Shown: piece by piece, positions 17,003 to 25,276 of the stretch
Numbering within the stretch: the stretch's first letter is position 1
Layout of the letters: each line of letters begins with the position of its first letter
From: JAICMB01 sp035295125
GTDB taxonomy: Bacteria > Acidobacteriota > Terriglobia > Bryobacterales > Bryobacteraceae
Reading direction: 5' to 3'
Length of the DNA: 64,000 bases
NCBI GenBank assembly: GCA_035295125.1
Contig: DATGJP010000078.1
Location: forward strand, 1-64,000
Notes under the pieces: model-generated
What the model was told of the DNA's origin: nothing
Databases searched by the model: none
What the model saw: the letters and a program-made list of their open reading frames with translations, nothing else
Made by a program: the position numbers and the translations under genes

Positions 17003-17685
17003 CCGCCGTCCCCCGCATCGTGGAAGTTCGGCAGAACATCCTGAAACACAACGACGAACTGGCGCGCGATCTCCGCGCGCGATTTGCCGAGGCCGGAGTC
17101 TTCGTCGTCAGCCTCGTTTCAAGCCCCGGCTCGGGCAAGACTATGTTTCTCGAGCGAACCCTCACGATGCTCCGTGAAGAATACCGTCCGGCAGCGCTCG
17201 TGGGCGACCTTGCCACGGAGAACGACGCGGCTCGACTGGCGCGCAGCGGAGCGCCCGTAAAACAAATCACCACCGGTACGCTCTGCCATCTCGAAGCGGC
17301 GATGCTGTATCGCGCCCTAGGGGACTGGGACCTTTCCGCACTGGATTTTCTTTTCATCGAGAACGTCGGAAACCTGGTTTGTCCATCGTCGTGGGACCTC
17401 GGCGAGAACCTGCGATCAGTGCTGCTTTCGGTTACGGAAGGCGAAGACAAGCCCCTCAAATACCCCACTATCTTTAATAGCGCCGACGTGGCGATCATCA
17501 CGAAGAAGGATCTTGCCGAGGCGGTGGAATTCGATCGCGAAGCTGCTCTCGCCAATATTGCTGTGGTGCGTCCAGGCATGCAGGTATTCGAAGTATCCGC
17601 GAAAACCGGCCGAGGTTTGAAACACTGGGTCGAATACCTCGCCGCACAACGAAAAAACTGCCGTCGTCAGGCAAGAACTTCTTAG
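16999..17685 (+). CDS. hypB: Hydrogenase nickel-insertion GTPase HypB
   Basis: A 228-residue SIMIBI-class GTPase that drives nickel delivery to the large subunit. The start at ATG 16999 overlaps the hypA stop; the longer open frame upstream is a shadow of hypA. The P-loop S-S-P-G-S-G-K-T, the metal site G-T-L-C-H-L-E-A, the I-E-N-V-G-N-L-V-C-P switch, and the T-K-K-D base-recognition motif are present. It lacks the N-terminal C-x-x-C-G-C site and the His-rich stretch that some HypB proteins use to store nickel. With HypA also shortened, the pair has a minimal set of metal ligands. It is the last gene of the operon. I see no clear terminator in 17686-17799. Confidence 0.95.
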   Translation: MTAVPRIVEVRQNILKHNDELARDLRARFAEAGVFVVSLVSSPGSGKTMFLERTLTMLREEYRPAALVGDLATENDAARLARSGAPVKQITTGTLCHLEAAMLYRALGDWDLSALDFLFIENVGNLVCPSSWDLGENLRSVLLSVTEGEDKPLKYPTIFNSADVAIITKKDLAEAVEFDREAALANIAVVRPGMQVFEVSAKTGRGLKHWVEYLAAQRKNCRRQARTS

Positions 17686-17799
17686 CTCTCGATCGGTGTC
17701 AACTCTGCGGCGCAACGACTTGGACAATGGTCGAATTCGTGCTTCCAACTGGACACTTCAGCTACCAGGTTGTCTTGGGTACTGAAAGTCTAGCTTCAC

Positions 17800-19614
17800 A
17801 TGAGCAGGCCTTCTCAAACGTTTTGGGAAACCTGGCACGTGCGGCTCCGGGCGCTGCGCAACATTCCTCCGCTGGGGGCAATTGTTTGGCAGTCCGGTCC
17901 CGGAGTCGTAACAGGTGCCTTGGTTTGGCGAATCGCGGGCGCATTGATCCCGCTCGCTATGCTTGCGGTGTCAAAGCGAATCCTGGACGCGGTGCAAGCC
18001 CACTTCGCCGGCCAGCCTTTGCCGGGTTCGTTCTGGTACCTCGTCGCCGCGGAAGGAGGCCTCGCCGCGCTCGGCTCCATCCTAGGGCGCCTTACGGGGT
18101 TCTTCGATGCATTGCTGGCCGATCGTTTCACGCGATTCGTGAGCGTGAAGGTGATGGCGCACGCATCGAGCCTGGATCTCGCCTCCTACGAAGATCCGGT
18201 CTTCTACGACAAGCTGGAGCGGGCGCGGGTGCAGGCTACCGATCGCATCGGCATGATTCAGGCGCTCGGCGCGGTCATCCAGCAAATCATCGCGGCCGTT
18301 TCGCTTTGCGCTGGAGTATTGTGGTTTTCGCCTTGGCTGGTCGCATTGCTCGTTGTGGCGGTTCTACCGGCGTTCATTGGTGAGAGCCACTTCGCGTTTC
18401 TGGGCTACGCGCAGAATATTCGCCAGACCCCCATCCGTCGGCAACTCGACTATCTGCGCACCCTCGGAGCAAGCAAGGAATCTGCCAAGGAGCTGAAGCT
18501 TTTCGGCCTGAGTAGTTTCCTGTCGTCGGAGTATACCAGGCTTGCGAACCAGATTTACGACCAGAACGTGCGTCTCGCCGGCCGCCGCGTGATCGCCGGT
18601 GCGTTTCTGTCATTACTGAGCACCGCTGCTTACTATGGCGCCTACGCATACGTGATCTATCGCACCGTAACGGGTGAACTCACCTGGGGCTCGCTGCAGT
18701 TCCTCGCGGGGGCCATCGCTGGCGCGAGCACCAATATTCAGAGCATCTTCTCAACGCTTTCCAGCATTGCGGACCAGTCATTGTTCCTCACTGATCTCGT
18801 CGAGTTCCTACGCGTCGGCCCCGTGATTCGCTCCAAGCCCGAGGCACGCCCGGCGCCGCGCCCGATCCGCCACGGCATCGTATTTGATGGCGTATCGTTC
18901 GCCTATCCGGGAAGCTCGCGCCGCGTTCTCAACCGTTTGAACCTGCAGATTGACAAGGACGAGCGTATCGCTTTAATCGGAGAAAACGGGCAGGGCAAAA
19001 CCACCATCGTCAAGCTTCTCACCCGTCTCTACGATCCGGCCGAAGGCCGCATTCTCCTCGACGGAATCGACCTCCGCGATTACAACATCGAGGAACTGCA
19101 TCGCGAGATCGGCGTGATCTTTCAGGATTTCGTGCGTTATGAAATGTCGGCGCGCCAAAACATCGCGGTGGGCCGGCTCGGCACGCCGGAAAACCTGGTT
19201 CGAGAGGCCGCGCGAAAGAGTCTGGCCGACCAGGTAGTGGATCGGCTGCCCCGAGGCTACGACCAGTTGCTGGGCCGCAGGTTCGAAGGCGGCCTCGAAC
19301 TCTCGGGCGGCGAGTGGCAACGCATGGCTCTGGCGCGGGCCTACCTTCGCGACGCACAGATACTAATCCTCGACGAACCCACGGCCTCGCTCGATGCCCG
19401 GTCCGAATACGAGGTCTTTCAACGATTCGCCGAATTGACTGAAGGGAAAATGGCTCTGCTCATCTCGCATCGATTTTCGACGGTCAAAATGGCGGATCGC
19501 ATTCTCGTGTTGGAAGACGGCCGCATCACCGAGCAGGGTTCGCATCAGAGCCTGCTTGCGCTTGGGCGCCGCTACGCCAGCATGTTTGAGCTTCAGGCGG
19601 CGAGTTATCGATGA
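17800..19614 (+). CDS. ABC exporter half-transporter (fused membrane and ATPase domains)
   Basis: A 604-residue protein. Residues 1-330 form a six-helix exporter membrane domain (V-W-R-I-A-G-A-L-I-P-L-A-M-L and later hydrophobic segments). Residues 355-600 are the nucleotide-binding domain: Walker A G-E-N-G-Q-G-K-T-T, signature L-S-G-G-E-W-Q-R-M-A-L-A-R, Walker B I-L-I-L-D-E-P-T-A-S-L-D, and the switch His in I-S-H-R-F-S-T-V. It should work as a homodimer. Its stop overlaps the next gene's ATG (ATGA). The neighbour is a cyclic beta-1,2-glucan synthase-like protein, so an NdvA/ChvA-type glucan export role is plausible. Sequence alone does not separate this from lipid or peptide export. Confidence 0.87.
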   Translation: MSRPSQTFWETWHVRLRALRNIPPLGAIVWQSGPGVVTGALVWRIAGALIPLAMLAVSKRILDAVQAHFAGQPLPGSFWYLVAAEGGLAALGSILGRLTGFFDALLADRFTRFVSVKVMAHASSLDLASYEDPVFYDKLERARVQATDRIGMIQALGAVIQQIIAAVSLCAGVLWFSPWLVALLVVAVLPAFIGESHFAFLGYAQNIRQTPIRRQLDYLRTLGASKESAKELKLFGLSSFLSSEYTRLANQIYDQNVRLAGRRVIAGAFLSLLSTAAYYGAYAYVIYRTVTGELTWGSLQFLAGAIAGASTNIQSIFSTLSSIADQSLFLTDLVEFLRVGPVIRSKPEARPAPRPIRHGIVFDGVSFAYPGSSRRVLNRLNLQIDKDERIALIGENGQGKTTIVKLLTRLYDPAEGRILLDGIDLRDYNIEELHREIGVIFQDFVRYEMSARQNIAVGRLGTPENLVREAARKSLADQVVDRLPRGYDQLLGRRFEGGLELSGGEWQRMALARAYLRDAQILILDEPTASLDARSEYEVFQRFAELTEGKMALLISHRFSTVKMADRILVLEDGRITEQGSHQSLLALGRRYASMFELQAASYR

Positions 19615-22600
19615 ACCAGGAACTACTCATTCGAGAACAATCGGAGATCGACGCGGAAGACTTCCGCGCAGCGGGCGCGGCGCTGGCGTCCTCGATTTCC
19701 TTCAAGGGAAAACGCACCCCTCAAAAATCCAAGCCCAAGAAGCCCACGTATGCGCGGCGGATCATGGCTAATCAAGTTGCCAGCGACATGCTGCGGTTGC
19801 TGAACGACAACCTAAGGCTCATCCGCACCGCGGAGAAGGAGGCCAGCGACCGCAACGCGGGCTTCGAATATCTTCCGCTTGTGTCCCAGAGCTCTGGTGA
19901 CGAGTGTCTTCGGGTATCGACGATTGCACGCGCTTATCTCGACTCCGCACGAAACCGCTTCGCCGAGGAAACCTGCGCCGCTTTTCTCGATGGCTTGCAG
20001 GACAACGCTGCACTGGAGTTGGGTGAGCTGTGGGCCCTCCGGGCCGCGCTGCAGAGAGAAATCCTGGAGCGGCTGGCGGACAGAACAGACCAGTGGCCCG
20101 ATCTGTTCTACAGCCTGCGCCAGGTCGGCGATCTCGCATGGAAAGACCTGTTCGAAGCTGTCAATCGAATCGACCATATCCTGTCGGAGGATCCCACGAA
20201 CGCGTATGCACGCATGGACTTCGACAGCCGCGACCGCTACCGCAATGTCATCGCAGATATCGCCCGATACAGCCCGGCCAGCGAGCTGGAAATTGCCGAA
20301 ACAGCTCTGATGCTGGCCCGTAGGGCGCACGCCGCCTCCGATGGGTCGCGGGCCGCCGTTCGCCGGTCGCACGTAGGCTACTACATCGTAGATGACGGGC
20401 TGGAGACGCTGCGGTCGGCCATGGGCTATCGAGCGCGTGTTTCAGAACGCATACGGCGGATCATTTTGCAGCGGCCAACGACTTTTTATCTCGTCAGCAT
20501 CGAGATCTGTACATTCCTCCTCGTAGCGGCGATGCTTCTCGGCATCGATTCCCTCACGCCGGTATTCGGAGGCCTGCTTCTTCTGATTCTTCCCGCCACC
20601 CAAGCGGCTGTGAATTTCATCAACAGCGTCGTGACCCTTCTGTTCACTCCGCGGTCACTTCCACGGCTGGACTTCCTGAAGGGTATTCCGCCGGATTGCA
20701 CGACGCTGGTTGCCGTGCCCACGCTGCTCATGAGCGAATCGCAGGTACGGGACCTGGTGCTCGATCTCGAAATTCGCTTCCTGGCGAATCGCGATCCGCA
20801 GATCTACTTCGCCTTGATCACCGACTGCCCCGATTCCGACCGGCCGGTGGACGAGCGCGACCGCTTAGTCGACCTTTGCCGCAACCTGATCGAAGGGCTG
20901 AACCGCGCTTATCCCACCTCGCCGTTCCTGCTCCTGCATCGCCACCGTGTCTTCAACGAAAAGGAAGGCCGCTGGATGGGATGGGAACGTAAACGCGGTA
21001 AACTGCTCGATCTCAACCGGGTACTGCGCGGCGGTTTCGATTCGTTCCCGGTGAAGGTGGGTGATGTCTCGGTTCTTCCGCACATCCGCTACGTCATTAC
21101 GCTCGATTCCGACACGCAGCTTCCGCGAGATTCGGCCGCGCGCCTCATTGGAACCATCGCGCACCCGCTCAATGCCGCTGTCGTCGACCCCACGTCACGC
21201 ATTGTCGTGGAAGGATACGGCATCCTGCAGCCGCGTATTGGGGTCAGCATTCATTCGGCCGCGCGCAGCCGCCTGGCGGCTCTGTACTCGGGCGAGACGG
21301 GTTTCGACATATACACCCGCGCCGTGTCGGACGTGTATCAGGATCTGTTCGGCGAAGGTATCTTTACAGGCAAAGGCATCTATGAAGTCGACGTGCTCCG
21401 CGAGGTGCTGGAGAACAGTTTCCCGGAGAATGCCCTGCTCAGCCACGACCTGATTGAGGGCGCCTACGGCCGATCCGCACTCGTCAGCGACATCGAGCTG
21501 ATCGACGACTATCCGTCGCACTTCAGCGCTTACAGCCGCCGCAAACACCGCTGGGTACGCGGCGACTGGCAAACGCTACGCTGGCTGGGCGACCGCGTGC
21601 CGAATCGCGCCCTCCGAGTGGGTGCGAACCCGATCGCCATCATCTCGCGTTGGAAGATTCTCGATAACCTGCGTCGCAGTCTGCAGGAGCCGAGCCTGGT
21701 GATTCTGTTTCTCGGCGCCTGGTTCTGCCTGCCGGGACGTGCCTTGTATTGGACGGCCGCAGCGGCAGCGATGCCGTTCATCGCCAGTAACTGCGCACTG
21801 CTATTCTCGCTCCTCCGCGCCACGCGAACGCGCGCGCTGCGAAGCTGGATTCACGATCTGGCCAAGACCTTCGTCGACGCAAATATGACGGCGCTGTTCA
21901 CGCTGGTCTTTCTTCTCCACCAGGCCTTGATCTCCGCGGACGCCATCATCCGGTCCATCCTCCGCATGTTTGTCACGGGACACAAATTGCTGGAGTGGGA
22001 AACCGCCGCGGAAGCGGAGGCCGCGCGCAAATCCAAGGCGACCGTCGATGTTTACCTTGAATGGACTCCCGTGTTGAGTGTCCTGATCGGTCTGTTGGTC
22101 TGGTGGCTACGGCCTCATGCGCTTCGGTCCGCCGTTCCGGTTCTGGCGCTTTGGGCGGCCTCCTGGGCGCTCTCGGCGTGGCTTAACCGTCGTCCGCGAA
22201 CCCCCCACTGCGCGCTCCGCAGGGAAGATGTTTACTGGTTGCGCGACCACGGCGAACGAATGTGCCGGTACTTCCGCGACTGGAGCACTCCGGCCACCAA
22301 CTGGCTGGTGCCCGACCACGTCCGCGAAGACGGTCAGGTTGCGATGACCCTGTCGCCCACCAATCTCGGGATGCTCCTGAATGCCAGGATTGCTGCTGTG
22401 CATTTTGGCGCGCTGAGTCTGTCCGAGTTTGCATTTGAGACCAACATGACGTTGGAAACTGCCCAGGCATTGCCGAAATACCGCGGCCACCTGATGAATT
22501 GGTACGACATTTCGACTTTGCAGCCGATCGGGTCGAGATTCGTTTCCACCGTGGACAGCGGAAACCTCGCGGCCAGTCTCTGGACGCTCCGCCAGGCCGC

Positions 22601-23504
22601 TCTGGCCTTTGCGGCGGAACCGGCGGCGAAACGTGGACTCACCCCTGCTCTCGCAGCCGACCTGGCAACGATTGCGGTCACCTGCGACCGGCTTGTGCGC
22701 GACATGGATTTCCGCTTCCTCTATGAACCTCGAAAGAAAGTGCTGTCGGTCGGTTACGACGTCGATGCAGGACGCCGGGCGCAGTCCTGTTACGATCTGC
22801 TTGCGTCTGAGTCGCGGATCGCTACGTTCGTCGCGATCGCGAAGGGCGACGTTCCGCAGGAAGCGTGGTTCCACCTCGGCCGGGCCCACACCATTTTCGA
22901 GGGCGAACGCGTTCTGCTTTCCTGGACCGGCACCATGTTCGAATACCTCATGCCGGCCATCTGGATGCGTCACTATCGCGGCACCATCCTCGGGAACAGC
23001 GCTCGCGGTGTTGTTCAGGCCCAGCGCGAATACGCCCGCAGCAAGGGAATTCCTTGGGGCATTTCCGAGTCGGCCCATTTGACGCCCGAAGGCTACGGCT
23101 ACGCTCCGTTCGGCATCGCGGAGCTGGCAATGAAACGATTGGAATCCGGGAAGCTCGTTGTTTCGCCTTACTCCGCAATGCTCGCTGCTCCGATCGATCC
23201 CGCTGCCAGCTTGCGCAATCTGAAGCAGATCGAGGAGTACGGTTGGACCGGCCGCTACGGCTTCTACGAGGCTATCGACTATACCCACTCCGGAGGCGAA
23301 CCGGTGCGGTCGTGGATGGCCCACCACCAGGGCATGAGCCTGCTTGCGGTTTGCAATCTGCTCTTCGACAATCCATTGCAGCGATACTTCCACGCGCAGC
23401 CGCATGTGCTCGCGACGGAACTCCTCCTGCATGAGCGCCTTCCCGCCGTGATGCAGGTGGATCAGCCTGAAGCCGCGGCCGCGGCCGCAGCCGCAGCCGC
23501 CTGA
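19611..23504 (+). CDS. Cyclic beta-1,2-glucan synthase-like protein without the GH94 domain
   Basis: A 1297-residue membrane protein. Two hydrophobic segments at about 295-345 precede a GT84-type glucosyltransferase domain with I-T-L-D-S-D-T-Q-L-P-R-D, G-I-L-Q-P-R-I-G-V-S, D-V-Y-Q-D-L-F-G-E-G and H-R-W-V-R-G-D-W-Q. Further membrane helices (about 690-830) lead to a glycoamylase-like domain (Y-G-F-Y-E-A-I-D-Y-T, W-M-A-H-H-Q-G-M-S-L). In NdvB/CgsB proteins (about 2800 residues) this middle region carries out transfer or cyclisation and a C-terminal GH94 phosphorylase domain sets chain length. Here the protein ends after the middle domain in a run of ten alanines. It may be a natural short form or a truncation. 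Overlap with the upstream ABC exporter implies one transcript. Confidence 0.87.
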   Translation: MNQELLIREQSEIDAEDFRAAGAALASSISFKGKRTPQKSKPKKPTYARRIMANQVASDMLRLLNDNLRLIRTAEKEASDRNAGFEYLPLVSQSSGDECLRVSTIARAYLDSARNRFAEETCAAFLDGLQDNAALELGELWALRAALQREILERLADRTDQWPDLFYSLRQVGDLAWKDLFEAVNRIDHILSEDPTNAYARMDFDSRDRYRNVIADIARYSPASELEIAETALMLARRAHAASDGSRAAVRRSHVGYYIVDDGLETLRSAMGYRARVSERIRRIILQRPTTFYLVSIEICTFLLVAAMLLGIDSLTPVFGGLLLLILPATQAAVNFINSVVTLLFTPRSLPRLDFLKGIPPDCTTLVAVPTLLMSESQVRDLVLDLEIRFLANRDPQIYFALITDCPDSDRPVDERDRLVDLCRNLIEGLNRAYPTSPFLLLHRHRVFNEKEGRWMGWERKRGKLLDLNRVLRGGFDSFPVKVGDVSVLPHIRYVITLDSDTQLPRDSAARLIGTIAHPLNAAVVDPTSRIVVEGYGILQPRIGVSIHSAARSRLAALYSGETGFDIYTRAVSDVYQDLFGEGIFTGKGIYEVDVLREVLENSFPENALLSHDLIEGAYGRSALVSDIELIDDYPSHFSAYSRRKHRWVRGDWQTLRWLGDRVPNRALRVGANPIAIISRWKILDNLRRSLQEPSLVILFLGAWFCLPGRALYWTAAAAAMPFIASNCALLFSLLRATRTRALRSWIHDLAKTFVDANMTALFTLVFLLHQALISADAIIRSILRMFVTGHKLLEWETAAEAEAARKSKATVDVYLEWTPVLSVLIGLLVWWLRPHALRSAVPVLALWAASWALSAWLNRRPRTPHCALRREDVYWLRDHGERMCRYFRDWSTPATNWLVPDHVREDGQVAMTLSPTNLGMLLNARIAAVHFGALSLSEFAFETNMTLETAQALPKYRGHLMNWYDISTLQPIGSRFVSTVDSGNLAASLWTLRQAALAFAAEPAAKRGLTPALAADLATIAVTCDRLVRDMDFRFLYEPRKKVLSVGYDVDAGRRAQSCYDLLASESRIATFVAIAKGDVPQEAWFHLGRAHTIFEGERVLLSWTGTMFEYLMPAIWMRHYRGTILGNSARGVVQAQREYARSKGIPWGISESAHLTPEGYGYAPFGIAELAMKRLESGKLVVSPYSAMLAAPIDPAASLRNLKQIEEYGWTGRYGFYEAIDYTHSGGEPVRSWMAHHQGMSLLAVCNLLFDNPLQRYFHAQPHVLATELLLHERLPAVMQVDQPEAAAAAAAAAA

Positions 23505-23819
23505 ACGGGTCACCGTTAAACCGGACTACGCCCGGCACAGGCCGCGGTCCAACAGGTATGAAAGCCGTAGACGACGTACCTGTAAGCATCACGGATGACC
23601 TCGGCGACGCCGACAAGGGCCAACAGACGGGCCATGTGGTGACGTTCGGTGATTTTCGTCCGACGAATGTGCCGCTTTCCGCGTTCGAGGTGGAGGAGCG
23701 CAGAAAGCTGATGGACGCGCAACACAAGACTGCGGACTGGCCCGCCAGGACCGTAGATAACACTGGCGATACAGCGCCCATCGAGGAACACGGGCCGCCT
23801 GCAAGCGAGGCTGGAAACC
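23505..23819. other. Gap between the glucan synthase and aldo/keto reductase genes
   Basis: 315 bases with no convincing gene. An 89-codon plus-strand frame (23558-23827, starting M-K-A-V-D-D-V-P-V-S) exists, but it has no ribosome site, no recognisable domain and unremarkable codon use. Antisense frames also cross it. I found no remnant of the GH94 domain that the upstream protein lacks. It could be a decayed gene end or a leader for the reductase. Confidence 0.4.
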
Positions 23820-24851
23820 GTGACTGAAGATCCCAATCGCCGCGAAATACTGGCCGCTGGCCTTTCTTCGCTGGCCTTGACAGGGAGAGGAGCGCTCGCC
23901 GCCAACACCAACGTGGAATACAGAACGCTCGGCCGCACCGGGGAGAAGGTGTCCTGTCTGGGTTTGGGCGGCTCGCATATCGGGAAACCGTCGCTGTCGG
24001 AACAGGACGCCATACGCATCATCCGGCAGGCACTCGACAGCGGCTTGAATTTCATGGACAACTCCTGGGATTACAACAGCGGTCAGAGTGAGATCCGGAT
24101 GGGCAAGGCGCTACGCGACGGCTATCGCCAGAAGGCATTCCTGATGACCAAGTTCGACGGTCGCACAGCCGTCGAGGCTTCGAAGCAGATTGAGGAGTCG
24201 TTGAAACGCCTACAAACCGATCATCTCGACCTGCTGCAGTTTCACGAGAACATTCGCTTTGACGATCCAGACCGCTTCTTTGCGCCGGGCGGCGCCTGTG
24301 AGGCCCTGTTGGCGGCGCGCAAGGCGGGAAAGACTCGCTATATCGGGTTCACCGGCCACAAGGATCCGCACATCCATTTGTACATGCTCGAGCTGTGCGC
24401 AAAGAACAATTTCCATTTCGATACCGTGCAGATGCCCATCAACGTCATGGATGACCACTTCCGCAGCTTTCGGCATCTCGTCGTTCCGGAGGCGCAAAAA
24501 ATGGGACTCGGGATACTCGGAATGAAGAGTATGGGATCGGGAGTGATCCTCAAGAGCAAGATCGTCAGCCCGGAGGAGTGCCTTACGTACGCGCTTAGCC
24601 AGCCGGTTTCCGTGGTGATTACCGGAATTGACGGGCAGGATATTCTCGACCAGGCGATTCGGATTGCGAGCTCGTTCAAGCCGCTTTCTCAGCAGCAGAT
24701 TACGGCGATCCTGAACAAAACCGCTCAAGTGGCTTCGAAGGGAGAGTATGAGCTGTTCAAAACGTCAGATCACTTCGACAGCACTGCCAAGCATCCGGAG
24801 TGGTTGGGGGCGGAGACGCCACAGGTGCAGGAGTTGGGAAAATCCAGTTAG
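23820..24851 (+). CDS. Exported aldo/keto reductase family protein
   Basis: A 343-residue (alpha/beta)8-barrel oxidoreductase starting at GTG 23820. The N-terminus N-R-R-E-I-L-A-A-G-L-S-S-L-A-L-T-G-R-G-A has a twin-arginine-like signal, although the consensus Phe is replaced. The catalytic tetrad is readable: Asp/Tyr in M-D-N-S-W-D-Y-N, Lys in M-T-K-F-D, His in L-L-Q-F-H-E. The usual F-D-T-A-x-x-Y-G is altered to F-M-D-N-S-W-D-Y. Secreted aldo/keto reductases of this kind are common in Acidobacteriota and Planctomycetota. The substrate is unknown. A strong hairpin follows at 24861. Confidence 0.85.
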   Translation: MTEDPNRREILAAGLSSLALTGRGALAANTNVEYRTLGRTGEKVSCLGLGGSHIGKPSLSEQDAIRIIRQALDSGLNFMDNSWDYNSGQSEIRMGKALRDGYRQKAFLMTKFDGRTAVEASKQIEESLKRLQTDHLDLLQFHENIRFDDPDRFFAPGGACEALLAARKAGKTRYIGFTGHKDPHIHLYMLELCAKNNFHFDTVQMPINVMDDHFRSFRHLVVPEAQKMGLGILGMKSMGSGVILKSKIVSPEECLTYALSQPVSVVITGIDGQDILDQAIRIASSFKPLSQQQITAILNKTAQVASKGEYELFKTSDHFDSTAKHPEWLGAETPQVQELGKSS

Positions 24852-24860
24852 AAAGAAAAA

Positions 24861-24890
24861 AAGCCTGTCGCCCGTGAAGACGACAGGCTT
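24861..24890. terminator. Intrinsic terminator hairpin, probably bidirectional
   Basis: Ten-base perfect arms AAGCCTGTCG (24861-24870) and CGACAGGCTT (24881-24890) with a ten-base loop. An A-rich run lies on the left and TTTCT on the right. It sits nine bases after the reductase stop and before the end of the convergent small gene at 24915, so it can serve both strands. Confidence 0.85.
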
Positions 24891-24914
24891 TCTCCGATGC
24901 TGGAGATGAGAGAT

Positions 24915-25139
24915 TTACTTACCGTAGGGGACGAAAGCGTTGATCGTCTGCTTGTCCTTCACAACGCGATACCGCGAGTCAGAAGTCTCGTTGTTGTTCT
25001 TCATGTGTCTGACATGCACACGAGGAGATGAGGTCTCCAATGCCAATCGCTCGTTCCCGGACAGCCGCTGATTATGATCAGTATGATTTGCGGCCATCAG
25101 TCCACCAACTGCCAGAATGCTGAGAAGTGCGAATTTCAT
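24915..25139 (-). CDS. Small secreted protein of unknown function, 74 aa
   Basis: The start at 25139 is preceded by a very good AAGGAGG (minus strand, about ten bases upstream), so the longer open frame to 25241 is not used. The peptide begins M-K-F-A-L-L-S-I-L-A-V-G-G-L-M-A-A-N, a short signal sequence. The mature part (about 55 residues) is polar and basic, rich in Asn, Arg and His, and ends A-F-V-P-Y-G-K. No cysteines and no known domain. The strong ribosome site and clean terminator suggest a real, well-translated gene. Confidence 0.7.
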   Translation of the reverse strand: MKFALLSILAVGGLMAANHTDHNQRLSGNERLALETSSPRVHVRHMKNNNETSDSRYRVVKDKQTINAFVPYGK

Positions 25140-25276
25140 GATTTCATCCTCCTTCTGCCAGGACGAAAAGCAATTTGGATACCGTCTTCCCAAAGCCTCG
25201 CGAATAAAGGCTATCCGGATCTGTAACCGCAAGTCACGCATTACCGCGCGCTAAAGCATTTACCGATTTGGTGAAA

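Noticed and set aside
22107..23513. 468-codon minus-strand open frame
   Set aside because: Antisense to the glucan synthase, rich in Arg/Gly/His, with no ribosome site or family match.
23558..23827. 89-codon plus-strand frame before the aldo/keto reductase
   Set aside because: No ribosome site, no recognisable domain and no sign of coding bias. Kept only as a note on the gap.
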